A DNA stretch of 64,000 bases from Stappia taiwanensis (GTDB lineage: Bacteria > Pseudomonadota > Alphaproteobacteria > Rhizobiales > Stappiaceae), in the NCBI RefSeq assembly GCF_014635285.1, contig NZ_BMCR01000003.1, positions 372,001 through 436,000 on the forward strand, written 5' to 3'. Each line of letters opens with the position of its first letter. The first letter of the stretch is position 1. Under the pieces are notes generated by a model. That model was given only the letters and a program-made list of their open reading frames with translations, was not told the origin of the DNA and did no database searches. This document shows, in pieces, positions 1 through 8,327 of this stretch. The position numbers and the translations under genes are program-made.

Positions 1-407
1 GCGGCAACGCCGAGGCTGCCGGGGCCGAGCAGGCGCAAGGTGTTGGGGCGGGCGGCCTGAAGGGTGCGGGTGACGAGGTCGTCATCCCAGCGGTCGTAGC
101 CCGGCGACAGGGCAACGGCGGCGCGGGTGCCGGCATCGCCGGCGGCGCGGATCAGCTCCGGAGCGTCTTCCGGCGGGCCGACCAGCAGCATCAGATCGGG
201 TGGGGTGTCGAGATCGGCCAGCCGGCGCTTGGGGCGGAAGCCGTCCGGCAGGTCCTTGCCGCAGCCGATGACGGTCTTCGGTCCGGCGAACCCGGCCTCC
301 TGCAGACGGGCGAGCAAGAGGTCGAAGGCCGGTTCGCCAAGTCGGCAGGGGCCGACGACGGCAAGGGACGTCGGGCGAAACAGGCCCTCCAGATTGCGTA
401 TCGTCAC
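1..407 (-). CDS. Acyl-CoA synthetase (NDP-forming), N-terminal fragment
   Basis: Partial gene, cut off by the left edge of the window; about 135 residues are visible. The product starts VTIRNLEGLFRPTSLAVVGP and contains the CoA-binding Rossmann-like domain of the NDP-forming acetyl/acyl-CoA synthetase family (SLAVVG near the start, LRLLGPGSLGV near the visible end, matching the family's R-x-LGPN-x-LG motif with GS in place of N-C). Family members make acetyl-CoA or succinyl-CoA with ADP or GDP formation; many alphaproteobacterial versions carry a C-terminal GNAT domain and act as lysine acetyltransferases, but that end is not in the window. The start is taken as GTG at 405-407 because AAAGGA lies 7-8 bases upstream. 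Family call is fairly secure; substrate unknown. Confidence 0.72.
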   Translation of the reverse strand, partial: MTIRNLEGLFRPTSLAVVGPCRLGEPAFDLLLARLQEAGFAGPKTVIGCGKDLPDGFRPKRRLADLDTPPDLMLLVGPPEDAPELIRAAGDAGTRAAVALSPGYDRWDDDLVTRTLQAARPNTLRLLGPGSLGVA

Positions 408-616
408 GGCTCGTGTCCTTTACGCCGGCTGGGAAGCGAGCGTGCGGCCGTGCCGGCGCTCCGCTCCCGGGAGAGCGCCCGCGCGGGCGCTGAACGCGCC
501 CCCGCGCGGGGGTAAAGTCGGGCAACCAGCCCCGGTGGTTCCGCCCTTGGAGGTTCTGAAAAACGGAACCTGCCAGTCGGCATGACCGGGGGCATTCGGT
601 CCTGGCGCCAAGTCCT

Positions 617-642
617 TCGGGAAGACCGGGCGGCCTTCCCGA
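617..642 (-). terminator. Possible hairpin terminator after the Usp gene
   Basis: An 8-bp perfect stem (617-624 with 635-642) around a 10-base loop lies just downstream of the minus-strand stress-protein stop codon. There is no clear U-tract after it, so it may stabilise the 3' end rather than terminate on its own. The rest of 408-649 holds GC-rich dyads (around 478-515) and no convincing gene. Confidence 0.35.
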
Positions 643-649
643 GAAGCGC

Positions 650-1477
650 TTAGTGGGCCATCAGCACCGGAACGGTCATGGAGGCGAGAATGTCGCGGGT
701 CGCCCCGCCGAACAGGAATTCCCGCATCCGCGAATGGCCGTAGCCGCCCATGGCGATCATGTCGATGCCCTTGTCGGAGACATAGTTGAGGATCGCATCG
801 GCAACGCCGGTCTGCGGCCGGGGCACCACGTCGATGGTGACGTCGAGACCGTGACGGGCCAGATAGGTGGCGATGTCGGTGCCCGGCTCGCCGGCGGAGC
901 GGCGGCCGGTCTCGACGATCATCACGGTGACCTTTTCGGCCATCTGCAAGAGCGGCAGCGCCGCATGCACCGCGCGGCTGGCGGTCGGGCTGCCGTCCCA
1001 GGCGACGAGCACGTTCTTCATCGGCAGGCCGCCGCCGATATACGGCACCACCATGACCGGCACGCCGGCCTCGAACAGGATCGATTCGATCAGCATCTCC
1101 CGCATCGGCTCCGGCTCATCCGGATTTTCCTGGCCGATGACCACAAGATCGGTCAGCCGGCAATGAGAGACCACCGGGTCGGAGGCACCACCGGTGATCA
1201 TCTCCGCCGTGCGCACCTCGGCGGTGACGCCGGCCTTGCGGGCCATCTCACTAAAGGCGGCGCCGGCATCCTTGGCGGCCTTGAGCGCCTGAGTGCGGGC
1301 GACCTCGATGTAATCGGGCGGCATCGGCGCGGCGATGAAGCCCGGCACGACCGGCTCGAAAGCCACCGCAAGCCCGGTCGCATGGGCGCCGGTGCGCTGT
1401 GCCAGCTCAAGCGCGGCCTGGGCCGTGCGCTGCTTGCCGGCCAGGTCGATCACCGTGAGAATGTCCTTGATCGCCAT
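650..1477 (-). CDS. Tandem-domain universal stress protein (UspA family)
   Basis: 275 aa cytoplasmic protein made of two Usp domains. The N-terminal half begins MAIKDILTVIDLAGKQRTA and the second half restarts near residue 152 (MKNVLVAWDGSPTASRAV). The nucleotide-binding signature appears only in the C-terminal domain (GGYGHSRMREFLFGGATRD near the end, close to the G-2x-G-9x-G motif); the N-terminal copy lacks a clear one, which is common in tandem Usp proteins. A good Shine-Dalgarno (GGAGGGA) precedes the ATG. Usp proteins bind ATP and support survival under stress or starvation. It stands alone, separated by 179 bp from the acyl-CoA dehydrogenase gene upstream on the same strand. Specific role not deducible. 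Confidence 0.9.
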   Translation of the reverse strand: MAIKDILTVIDLAGKQRTAQAALELAQRTGAHATGLAVAFEPVVPGFIAAPMPPDYIEVARTQALKAAKDAGAAFSEMARKAGVTAEVRTAEMITGGASDPVVSHCRLTDLVVIGQENPDEPEPMREMLIESILFEAGVPVMVVPYIGGGLPMKNVLVAWDGSPTASRAVHAALPLLQMAEKVTVMIVETGRRSAGEPGTDIATYLARHGLDVTIDVVPRPQTGVADAILNYVSDKGIDMIAMGGYGHSRMREFLFGGATRDILASMTVPVLMAH

Positions 1478-1656
1478 AAATAGTCCCTCCGTTGTGCAGC
1501 CGTTGGCGCGTCCCTTGTCCTGACGCCATCGACCGGTCTGTGCGGAACGTTACGCGCAATGCGCGTCGCCGGTCCTTGATCGGAATCAATCAATCAACAC
1601 ACGCCCTGATATTTCAAGGGACTGAATGCGCTTTTCACCAAAAGGGCAGGAAGACG

Positions 1657-2811
1657 TCACACCGCCTTCATCGCTTCGCGGGCGATGATCAGCCGCTGGA
1701 TTTCCGAGGTTCCCTCATAGATCGTGGTGATCCGGGCATCGCGGGCAAAGCGTTCCAGCGGATAATCCTGGATATAGCCGGCGCCGCCATGAAGCTGCAG
1801 GGCGGTGTAGGTCGCCCGCTGCGCCGCCTCGGAGGCAAACAGCTTGGCCATCGAGGCCTCCCGGGCAAAGGGTTTGCCGGCATCCTTCAGGGCGGCGGCC
1901 TGGAGAATCAGCAGCCGCGCCGCTTCCAGATCGGTTTCCCGGTCGGCAATCATCCACTGCACCCCTTGCATGTCGGCGATGGCCCGGCCGAATTGCTGGC
2001 GCTCCTTGATATAGGCCTTGGCCCGGTGCATTGCCGCCTGGGCGATTCCCAATGCCAGCGAGGCCACGCCGATACGTCCGCCGGCAAGTTCGCCCACGGC
2101 GATGCGGAACCCATCGTTCTCCACCCCCATCATGGCGCTGGCCGGAACCCGGCAGTCCTGAAAGATCACCTCGTTGGTGGCCGAGCCGGTCTGGCCCATC
2201 TTCTTTTCCGCCTTGCCGACGATCAGCCCCGGGGTGCCGGCCTCCACCAGGAAGCAACTGATGCCCTTGCCCTTGCCCGCATCCCGGTCGGTGACCGCCC
2301 AGACCACGAAGACGCCGGCATATTCGGCGGAGGTGATGTAGAGCTTGGTGCCGTTCAGCACGAAGTGATTGCCGTCGCGCACCGCCCGCGTCTTCATCGC
2401 GGAAGGGTCGGATCCGGCACCGGCCTCGGTCAGGCAGAAGGCGCCGGCGGCATAGGTGCCATCGGTCAGCCGAGGCAGATAGGCCGCCTTCTGCTCCGGC
2501 GAGCCCACCGCCTCGATCACCTCCGCCACCATGTTGGTCACCGACACGGTGACGCCGGTGGCGGCGCAGGCCCGGCCCACTTCCTCCACCGACAGCGCGA
2601 AGGCCACCGCGCCGGCGCCGGTGCCGCCAAACTCCGGCGACACATTGAGGCCCATGAAACCGTTTTCCGCCAGAAGCATCAGGTTGGTGAGAAATGCCGC
2701 GCGGCCGCCGCCCTGGTCCAGCTCTTCGGCGAGCGGCGCGATGCGCTCCTCGGCCAGTCGGCGCGCGCTGTCGCGGATCAGGATTTCTTCCTCGCTGAGG
2801 GAAAACTGCAT
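1657..2811 (-). CDS. Acyl-CoA dehydrogenase
   Basis: 384 aa FAD-dependent acyl-CoA dehydrogenase, the normal family length. It begins MQFSLSEEEILIRDSARRLA (N-terminal helical domain), has the acyl-CoA/FAD-binding signature AFCLTEAGAGSDPSAM and ITSAEYAGVFVVWA in the middle beta domain, and ends with the C-terminal helical bundle. YEGTSEIQR near the C-terminus carries the likely catalytic base Glu366. It oxidises acyl-CoA to enoyl-CoA and passes electrons to ETF. A reading frame extends 34 codons further upstream, but the internal ATG at 2809-2811 is preferred: AAAGGACA sits at the right distance and family homology starts there. It is divergent from dctB with only 58 bp between them. Chain-length or branched-chain specificity cannot be read. 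Confidence 0.92.
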   Translation of the reverse strand: MQFSLSEEEILIRDSARRLAEERIAPLAEELDQGGGRAAFLTNLMLLAENGFMGLNVSPEFGGTGAGAVAFALSVEEVGRACAATGVTVSVTNMVAEVIEAVGSPEQKAAYLPRLTDGTYAAGAFCLTEAGAGSDPSAMKTRAVRDGNHFVLNGTKLYITSAEYAGVFVVWAVTDRDAGKGKGISCFLVEAGTPGLIVGKAEKKMGQTGSATNEVIFQDCRVPASAMMGVENDGFRIAVGELAGGRIGVASLALGIAQAAMHRAKAYIKERQQFGRAIADMQGVQWMIADRETDLEAARLLILQAAALKDAGKPFAREASMAKLFASEAAQRATYTALQLHGGAGYIQDYPLERFARDARITTIYEGTSEIQRLIIAREAMKAV

Positions 2812-2869
2812 CGATGTCCTTTCCGGGCAGCGATGGTCAGGCAAGCGCGCTGCCGCTACGATTGTCGCC

Positions 2870-4732
2870 ATGTCAGACCAACAGGAATACGGGCAGGCCG
2901 CGCCCCTGTCCATGACTGCCGATAAAGACGCCGCCCCCCCTGCCGCCCCCTCCGCGCCCGCCCGTTTGGCGCCTTGGGCAAGGCGCGCCCTGTGGCTGCT
3001 GCCGGCGCTGGCGATCCTCGTTGGCGCCTATTTCGGAGCCGGGTGGGTGGAGGACCGCGCGGCCCTGCGCGGCGACATCAAGGCGCGCGAGCGGCTGACT
3101 CTCTACCGGGAAACGATCCTGCGGGAGCTGGAGAAGTTCCGCTACCTGCCACATGTGCTGGCCCGCGACCCGCGCGCCGTCGGCGTTCTGTCGGCGCCGG
3201 AGAGGGCCGCAAGCACCAACCGTTTCCTGAAGGATCTGGCGGCGATCACCGGCGCTGAAGCGCTCTACATCATGGATGGCAACGGGCGCACGGTCGCGGC
3301 CAGCAACTTCGACACGGCCACGTCCTTCATCGGCAGTTCCTACGGGTTTCGTCCGTATTTTCGCGCCGCGATCAAGGGTGAGGAGGGGCAGTTCTTCGCC
3401 GTTGGCGCCACCACCGGCATTCCCGGCATGTTCTTCGCCCGGGCAACGCCGGAGGGCGCCCCCGCCGCCGGGGTGGTGGTGGTCAAGGTCAACATGGACC
3501 GGCTGGAGCGGAGCTGGCGCGATGGCGGCGAGACCGTCTTCGTCAGCGATGTGCACGGGGTCGTCTTTCTCGGCTCGCGCGATGACTGGCGCTACGCCTC
3601 GATCGCGCCGCTGTCGGACATGGTGGTGGCGGCGATCCGGGCCAATCAGCAATATGGCGGGGTCCCCTTGAGAGCGTTGCAGGACGGCCCGCCCGCCGCC
3701 GAGGTCCTGCGGATCGGTGGCGCTGGCTATCGTCAGGCCCGGCTGAAGGTCGGTCTGCTCGACTGGACCATTCACTATCTGACGCCGATGGCACAGGTGC
3801 GCGCGCCGCGCGCCCTGGTCTGGACCGGGGCGGTCGCCCTCTTGCTGGTCTATCTGATCGCGGCGCTGGTGGTGCGCAGCCAGCGGCTCAGGCGCCAGTC
3901 GGCGGGGCTGCGCCGGTTCAATCGGCGGCTCGTTGAGGAAATCGAGGAACGCCGCCGGGTGGAGACGGAACTGCGCGAGGCCCAGGCAGGGCTGGCGCGT
4001 GCCAGCCGGCTGGCGGCCGTTGGCGAAATGTCGGCGGCGGTGTCCCATGAGCTCAACCAGCCGCTGGCGGCCTTGCGCATGTTCGTCTCCGGCAGCCGGG
4101 TTTTTCTGGAACGGGGCGATCTTGCGTCCGTTCAGGAAAATCTTGGCGAGATCGATGCGCTTCAGGCGCGCATGGCGGCGCTGACCCAGGAACTGAAGCG
4201 TTTCGCCCGGCCGGGGGAATCGCGCGTCGAGCGGGTGGACCTGCGCGACTGCCTGCGCACCAGCGCCAAGCTGATCCGCCCGCGCATTGAGGAAACCGGC
4301 GTTCCCCTCGATCTGTCCCTGCCGGAAACGCCGATGCTCGCGGCGACCGCGCCGCTGCGGGTGGAGCAGGTGCTGGTCAATCTGCTGCGCAATGCCATCG
4401 ACGCCTGCCAGGCCGCGCCCGCGCCGCGGGTTTCCGCGCGTGGCTGGATCGAGGAGGGCCTGGTGCGGATCGAGATCGCCGACAATGGCGACGGGGTGCC
4501 GGCGGAATTGCGGGAGCGGATCTTCGAGCCGTATTTCTCCACCAAGCCGGCCGCCTCCGGGCTGGGCCTCGGCCTTGCCATCTCCGCGCGGATCGTGGAA
4601 GACCTTGGCGGCACTTTGTCGCTGCATGAAAGCGCGGCGGGCGGCGCCGCCTTCGTGCTGGCGCTGCCGGTTGCGCCGCCGCTGACGGGGACGGAGCCCG
4701 GCGAGAAGGCGGGCGAAGCGGAATACGCATGA
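2870..4732 (+). CDS. dctB: C4-dicarboxylate sensor histidine kinase DctB
   Basis: About 620 aa, matching rhizobial DctB. A short cytoplasmic N-terminus is followed by TM1 (about residues 39-59), a periplasmic double-Cache/PAS-like sensor (YRETILRELEKFRYLPHV through the WTIHYLTPM end), TM2 (about 311-333), a coiled coil (EIEERRRVETELREAQ), the H-box AAVSHELNQPLAALRMF with phospho-acceptor His393, and an HATPase_c domain (NLLRNAIDAC; DNGDGVP; GLGLGLAIS). DctB phosphorylates DctD in response to dicarboxylates. The start is uncertain: ATG at 2870 has no clear ribosome site, and ATG at 2912 is the alternative. The stop overlaps the dctD start (ATGA), so the pair is translationally coupled. The adjacent dctPQM operon is the likely target. 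Confidence 0.9.
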   Translation: MSDQQEYGQAAPLSMTADKDAAPPAAPSAPARLAPWARRALWLLPALAILVGAYFGAGWVEDRAALRGDIKARERLTLYRETILRELEKFRYLPHVLARDPRAVGVLSAPERAASTNRFLKDLAAITGAEALYIMDGNGRTVAASNFDTATSFIGSSYGFRPYFRAAIKGEEGQFFAVGATTGIPGMFFARATPEGAPAAGVVVVKVNMDRLERSWRDGGETVFVSDVHGVVFLGSRDDWRYASIAPLSDMVVAAIRANQQYGGVPLRALQDGPPAAEVLRIGGAGYRQARLKVGLLDWTIHYLTPMAQVRAPRALVWTGAVALLLVYLIAALVVRSQRLRRQSAGLRRFNRRLVEEIEERRRVETELREAQAGLARASRLAAVGEMSAAVSHELNQPLAALRMFVSGSRVFLERGDLASVQENLGEIDALQARMAALTQELKRFARPGESRVERVDLRDCLRTSAKLIRPRIEETGVPLDLSLPETPMLAATAPLRVEQVLVNLLRNAIDACQAAPAPRVSARGWIEEGLVRIEIADNGDGVPAELRERIFEPYFSTKPAASGLGLGLAISARIVEDLGGTLSLHESAAGGAAFVLALPVAPPLTGTEPGEKAGEAEYA

Positions 4733-6159
4733 GGGGAGGCAAGGCGGTGGAGGAACTGGCGACACCAGATCCGGCGACAACAGAGGCGGACAAGCCGGAT
4801 CGGCTGCCGGTGCTGATCGTCGATGACGATCCGGCCATGCGCGCTGGGCTGCGCCAGTGGATGCGCCTTGCCGGCTATGAGCCGGTGGAGGCGGTGGACG
4901 CCGAAGCGGCCTTGCAGCGCTTGTCGCCGGGCTTTCCCGGCTGCGTCGTCTCCGATGTGCTGCTGCCCGGGGCGAGCGGCATGGATCTCTTGCGGACGGT
5001 CAAGGGCATCGATCCGGAGCTTCCCGTGGTGCTGCTGACCGGCCATGGCGATGTGCCGATGGCGGTGGAGGCAATGCGCGGCGGCGCCGCCGATTTCATC
5101 GAAAAGCCGTTCGATCCGGATGTGCTGGCGGCGGTTGTCGCGCGGGCGCTCGATCATCGCCGGCTGGTCCTGGAAAACCGGGCGCTGACCCGCCGGCTCG
5201 AAAGCCGCGACGGGCTGGAGGCCCGCCTTATCGGCGACAGCGCTGCCATGCGCCGGGTGCGCGAGGAGATCGCTCATTTCGCCGCCACCGATGCTTCCGT
5301 CCTGGTGATCGGCGAAACGGGAACCGGCAAGGAGGTGGTGGCCCGGGCGCTGCATGAGCTGTCCGGCCGGGCAGGTGGCCCCTTCGTTGCCGTCAATTGC
5401 GCGGCCCTGCCCGACAGCATGGTCGAGGCGGAGCTGTTCGGCCATGAGGCCGGCGCCTTCACCAGCGCCGACAAGGCCCGCGCCGGGCGGATCGAACAGG
5501 CCGATGGCGGTGTCCTGTTTCTCGATGAGCTGACGTCGATGCCATTGGCGCTGCAGCCCAAACTGCTCCGCGCCCTGCAGGAGCGGGAGGTGGACCGGCT
5601 GGGCGGCAAGGCGCCGGTGCCGGTGGATTTGCGCATGGTCAGCGCCGCCAACATGGAGCCCCGTCAGGCGGTCGAGGACAATCTGCTGCGCCAGGACCTT
5701 TTGTTTCGCCTCAATGCTATCGAGATCCGCATTCCGCCGCTCAGGGCACGCGGCGGCGATGTGCGGCAGTTGTTCGACAGTTTCGCCAACCGGTTTTCCG
5801 CCGAATACCGCATGGAGGTGCCGGCGCTCTCCGCCGATGATGCGGCGTTCCTCGCCGGTTATGATTGGCCCGGCAATGTGCGCGAGCTGCGCAACGCCGC
5901 CGAACGCTATGTGCTAGGCGGGGCGATGGGAAGCCCATGCGTGCGCGCGCTTGTCACCGGCGGCCGCACCGAAACGGCGCCAGCCGCCGCCCCGGGTGGG
6001 CGGCTGAAGGATCTGCTGGAAAGCTATGAGCGGCAGGTGATCGCGGACGCTCTGCGCCGACATGAGGGCCGGGTCGCCGATGCGATCGAGGAACTGGACC
6101 TGCCCCGGCGCACCTTCAACGAAAAGATGGCCCGGCTCGGCCTGAGCCGCTCCGGATAG
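4729..6159 (+). CDS. dctD: Sigma-54-dependent response regulator DctD
   Basis: 476 aa NtrC-family activator. The receiver domain (about 27-145) has an acidic pocket D32-D34, phospho-acceptor Asp76 (CVVSDVLLPG) and Lys126 (IEKPF). The AAA+ domain has Walker A GETGTGKE (195-202) and Walker B FLDE (264-267). The Fis-type helix-turn-helix is at the C-terminus (RRHEGRVADAIEELDLPRRT). The sigma-54 contact loop reads GAFTSA (242-247) instead of GAFTGA; all other activator motifs are intact. It follows dctB with a 4-base overlap. A near-consensus sigma-54 promoter lies about 180 bp downstream, in front of dctP, so local activation of the transporter is the natural inference. Confidence 0.92.
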   Translation: MRGGKAVEELATPDPATTEADKPDRLPVLIVDDDPAMRAGLRQWMRLAGYEPVEAVDAEAALQRLSPGFPGCVVSDVLLPGASGMDLLRTVKGIDPELPVVLLTGHGDVPMAVEAMRGGAADFIEKPFDPDVLAAVVARALDHRRLVLENRALTRRLESRDGLEARLIGDSAAMRRVREEIAHFAATDASVLVIGETGTGKEVVARALHELSGRAGGPFVAVNCAALPDSMVEAELFGHEAGAFTSADKARAGRIEQADGGVLFLDELTSMPLALQPKLLRALQEREVDRLGGKAPVPVDLRMVSAANMEPRQAVEDNLLRQDLLFRLNAIEIRIPPLRARGGDVRQLFDSFANRFSAEYRMEVPALSADDAAFLAGYDWPGNVRELRNAAERYVLGGAMGSPCVRALVTGGRTETAPAAAPGGRLKDLLESYERQVIADALRRHEGRVADAIEELDLPRRTFNEKMARLGLSRSG

Positions 6160-6192
6160 GCGTGGCCGGTTTCTGACGCAGGGTGAGCGGAT

Positions 6193-6224
6193 TTTCGCCG
6201 ATGGCCGGCGCAGTATCGGCGAAA
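6193..6224. promoter_or_regulatory. 10-bp perfect dyad, candidate DctD enhancer site
   Basis: TTTCGCCGAT (6193-6202) and ATCGGCGAAA (6215-6224) form a perfect inverted repeat with a 12-base spacer. It lies about 120-150 bp upstream of the sigma-54 promoter, the normal distance for an enhancer bound by an NtrC-family activator. It could also be a dctD 3' hairpin, but there is no U-tract after it. A weaker GTCAC/GTGAC pair lies further downstream near 6249-6274. Binding by DctD is inferred, not shown. Confidence 0.5.
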
Positions 6225-6341
6225 CCTTGCCGAATGGCCTGGGGTGCGTCACTCTTGCTGGTGGCCGCGCGTGACAACAACAACCGAAATCACGCGGGCT
6301 GGCGCCGATGATCGGTTGCGCCCGGGAGGTGCGCCCTCATC

Positions 6342-6357
6342 TGGCATGACGTTTGCC
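6342..6357 (+). promoter_or_regulatory. Sigma-54 (-24/-12) promoter of dctP
   Basis: TGGCATGACGTTTGCC matches the TGGCACG-N4-TTGCW consensus with one mismatch in each half. The GG at 6343-6344 and the GC at 6355-6356 are separated by exactly 10 bases, as required for RpoN. Transcription should begin around 6368, about 100 bases ahead of the dctP ATG. It is consistent with control by the adjacent sigma-54 activator DctD. Confidence 0.82.
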
Positions 6358-6471
6358 TGTATCCGGTCGGTGCCGTGGAGGACGGAGTCGCCGGTGTTTC
6401 GATTGTCGGAACGTCAGGGCAGGAGCACGTCGGGAGAATCGGTGCCAAACGCGCTTTATGGGAGGAATAAT

Positions 6472-7482
6472 ATGACTTTGAGCCGCAAACTGGCCGTTCT
6501 GGGAACGGCGACCCTGCTTTCCGCCGGTTTCGTCGGGGAGACCTTCGCGCTGGAATGGAACGTCTCGCTCTGGGGCAAGCGCCGGGCCTTCACCGAGCAT
6601 GTCGAAAAGCTCGCCGAGCTGGTCAGCGCCAAGACCAACGGCGAATTCACCCTCAATCTGGCCTATGGCGAGGCGCTGTCCAAGTCGCGTGAGAACCTCG
6701 ATGGCATTTCCATCGGCGCGTTCGAGATGGCGCAGTTCTGCGCCTCCTATCACGCCGACAAGAACCCGACCCTGACCGTTCTGGAGCTGCCGTTCCTCGG
6801 CGTGCCGGATCTCAAGACCCAGGTGATGCTCGACAAGGCGGTCTACGCCCATCCGGCGGTGGAAAAGGATCTCGCCCGCTGGAATGCCAAGCTGCTCATG
6901 TCCTCGCCGATGCCGCAGTACAATTTCGTCGGCAAGGGCGACGCGCCGACCAAGGTGTCGGATTTCGAGGGCATGCGCGTGCGCGCGCTCGGCGGCATCG
7001 GCAAGGCGATGGAGACCATCGGCGCGGTTCCGACCACGGTGACCGCCTCGGAGACCTTCCAGGCCATCGACAGCGGCACGGTTCGCGCGGCGTCTTTCGC
7101 CCCGCATGCGCATCTGTCGTTCAAGACCGTGGAGGCCGGCAACTGGTGGACCACCAATCTCAACCCGGGCACGGTGAACTGCCCGGTGGTGGTCAACAAG
7201 GACGCCTATGACGCCTTGCCGGAAAACTACCGCGAGGCGCTGGATTCGTCCGTCGACGAGGCGATCGACCACTATCTGGCGACTTATGACAAGGTCTACG
7301 AGAAGTGGTACCCGACCCTTGAGGAACTGAAAATCGAACAGGTCACGTTCCCCAAGGACCAGCTCGCCGCCTTCAAGGAAAAGGCCGGCAAGCCGCTGTG
7401 GGACGCCTGGGTGGTCGAGATGGACGGCAAGGGCATTCCGGGGCAGGAACTGCTCGATCTCGTTCAGTCGAAGCTGAACTGA
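6472..7482 (+). CDS. dctP: TRAP transporter substrate-binding protein (DctP family)
   Basis: 336 aa periplasmic binding protein with a signal peptide (MTLSRKLAVLGTATLLSAGF; cleavage probably after ETFA). The mature part has the DctP/TRAP fold: LNLAYGEALSKSRENLDGIS early on and the fold's conserved Arg region around FEGMRVRALGG. It captures a carboxylate and delivers it to the DctQM permease. The start is the ATG at 6472, preceded by GGGAGGAAT; the frame is open further upstream but without homology. It lies downstream of dctBD under a sigma-54 promoter, so a dicarboxylate is the likely ligand. However, the WGKRRAFTEHVEKLAEL opening is not that of classical C4-dicarboxylate DctP, so another organic acid is possible. 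Confidence 0.85.
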   Translation: MTLSRKLAVLGTATLLSAGFVGETFALEWNVSLWGKRRAFTEHVEKLAELVSAKTNGEFTLNLAYGEALSKSRENLDGISIGAFEMAQFCASYHADKNPTLTVLELPFLGVPDLKTQVMLDKAVYAHPAVEKDLARWNAKLLMSSPMPQYNFVGKGDAPTKVSDFEGMRVRALGGIGKAMETIGAVPTTVTASETFQAIDSGTVRAASFAPHAHLSFKTVEAGNWWTTNLNPGTVNCPVVVNKDAYDALPENYREALDSSVDEAIDHYLATYDKVYEKWYPTLEELKIEQVTFPKDQLAAFKEKAGKPLWDAWVVEMDGKGIPGQELLDLVQSKLN

Positions 7483-7540
7483 TCCCGCCCGCAGTCTGAC
7501 TTAAAAAAAGCCGGTTTGCCGCAAAGGCCCGGCCCGCCGT

Positions 7541-7564
7541 CCCCGGGTGATCGTGCTCCCGGGG
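7541..7564 (+). promoter_or_regulatory. Intercistronic stem-loop between dctP and dctQ
   Basis: CCCCGGG (7541-7547) pairs with CCCGGGG (7558-7564) around a 10-base loop in the 200-bp gap between dctP and dctQ. No good U-tract follows, so read-through into dctQM is expected. Such structures typically keep binding-protein mRNA more abundant than permease mRNA. A similar hairpin sits at the same place in the TRAP operon at 39-42 kb. Confidence 0.45.
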
Positions 7565-7682
7565 GCGTCTGGCCGGTCGCCTTCCGCCCCTGGGGCCTTG
7601 TTCGATGGTGTGTCATGACGGCGCGCCTCGGGTCGGGGTCTTTTGCGGAGTGGCGCACGGCTGGCTTTCGCCCGGAGTTCCC

Positions 7683-8327
7683 ATGATATCGCCCTCCGCC
7701 TCTCCTGGCCGGCCCGGCACCTATATCCGTTTCGACGGATGGCTGCTCGCCGTGGAAAACGCCTTCAACCTGATTGCCGCCGCCAGCATCCTCATCCTGA
7801 TGCTGCTGGCCGTGGTTCAGATCCTCGGCCGCAACTTCTTCAACCTGCCGGTGCCCGGCTTCATCGACATCACCGAACAGGCGATGGCGGTCTTCGCCTT
7901 CATGGGCGTTGCCTATTGCCAGCGGGTCGGCGGGCATATCCGCATGGAACTGGTGCTCGGCCAGCTGCGCGGCCGCACCCTTTGGGTCGCCGAGCTGGTC
8001 GGCGTCGTGCTGATCTGGCTGGTGATCGCCGCGCTGATCTATGGCTCCTGGTTCCACTTCGAGCGGGCCTGGACCAACGGCGACAGCTCCATCGACATCG
8101 GCCTGCCGATCTGGCCGTCCAAGCTGGTGATCCCGGTGGCGCTGTCGCTCCTGTGGTTGCGGCTCACCATGCAGATCTACGGCTACTGGCGGCTGATCCG
8201 CCATCCTGCCGCCGAACCGATTGCCGTGCCGGTGATCACTGGCATCGAGGAGGCCGCCCGGCATGAGATCGAGGAAGCCTTCGGCGATGAAAACGAAACT
8301 GGCGGCAAGGAGGGAACCGGCCGATGA
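7683..8327 (+). CDS. dctQ: TRAP transporter small permease (DctQ)
   Basis: 214 aa inner-membrane protein with four hydrophobic segments (about residues 30-52, 65-85, 103-125 and 145-165), the usual DctQ topology. Family features include QILGRNFFNLPVPGFIDITE and CQRVGGHIRMELVLGQL. DctQ pairs with DctM to form the Na+-coupled permease. The ATG at 7683 is chosen because CGGAG lies 7 bases upstream and homology begins shortly after; 26 more codons are open upstream. The C-terminal tail after the last membrane segment is longer than usual (about 45 residues, acidic). It overlaps dctM by 4 bases. Confidence 0.9.
   Translation: MISPSASPGRPGTYIRFDGWLLAVENAFNLIAAASILILMLLAVVQILGRNFFNLPVPGFIDITEQAMAVFAFMGVAYCQRVGGHIRMELVLGQLRGRTLWVAELVGVVLIWLVIAALIYGSWFHFERAWTNGDSSIDIGLPIWPSKLVIPVALSLLWLRLTMQIYGYWRLIRHPAAEPIAVPVITGIEEAARHEIEEAFGDENETGGKEGTGR

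Noticed and set aside
478-515. GC-rich repeats between the acyl-CoA synthetase and Usp genes as a REP element
   Set aside because: A single CCCGCGCGGG-type dyad with no other copies noticed in the window.
2873-4780. 635-codon minus-strand frame opposite dctB
   Set aside because: Antisense shadow; dctB has full kinase motifs on the plus strand.
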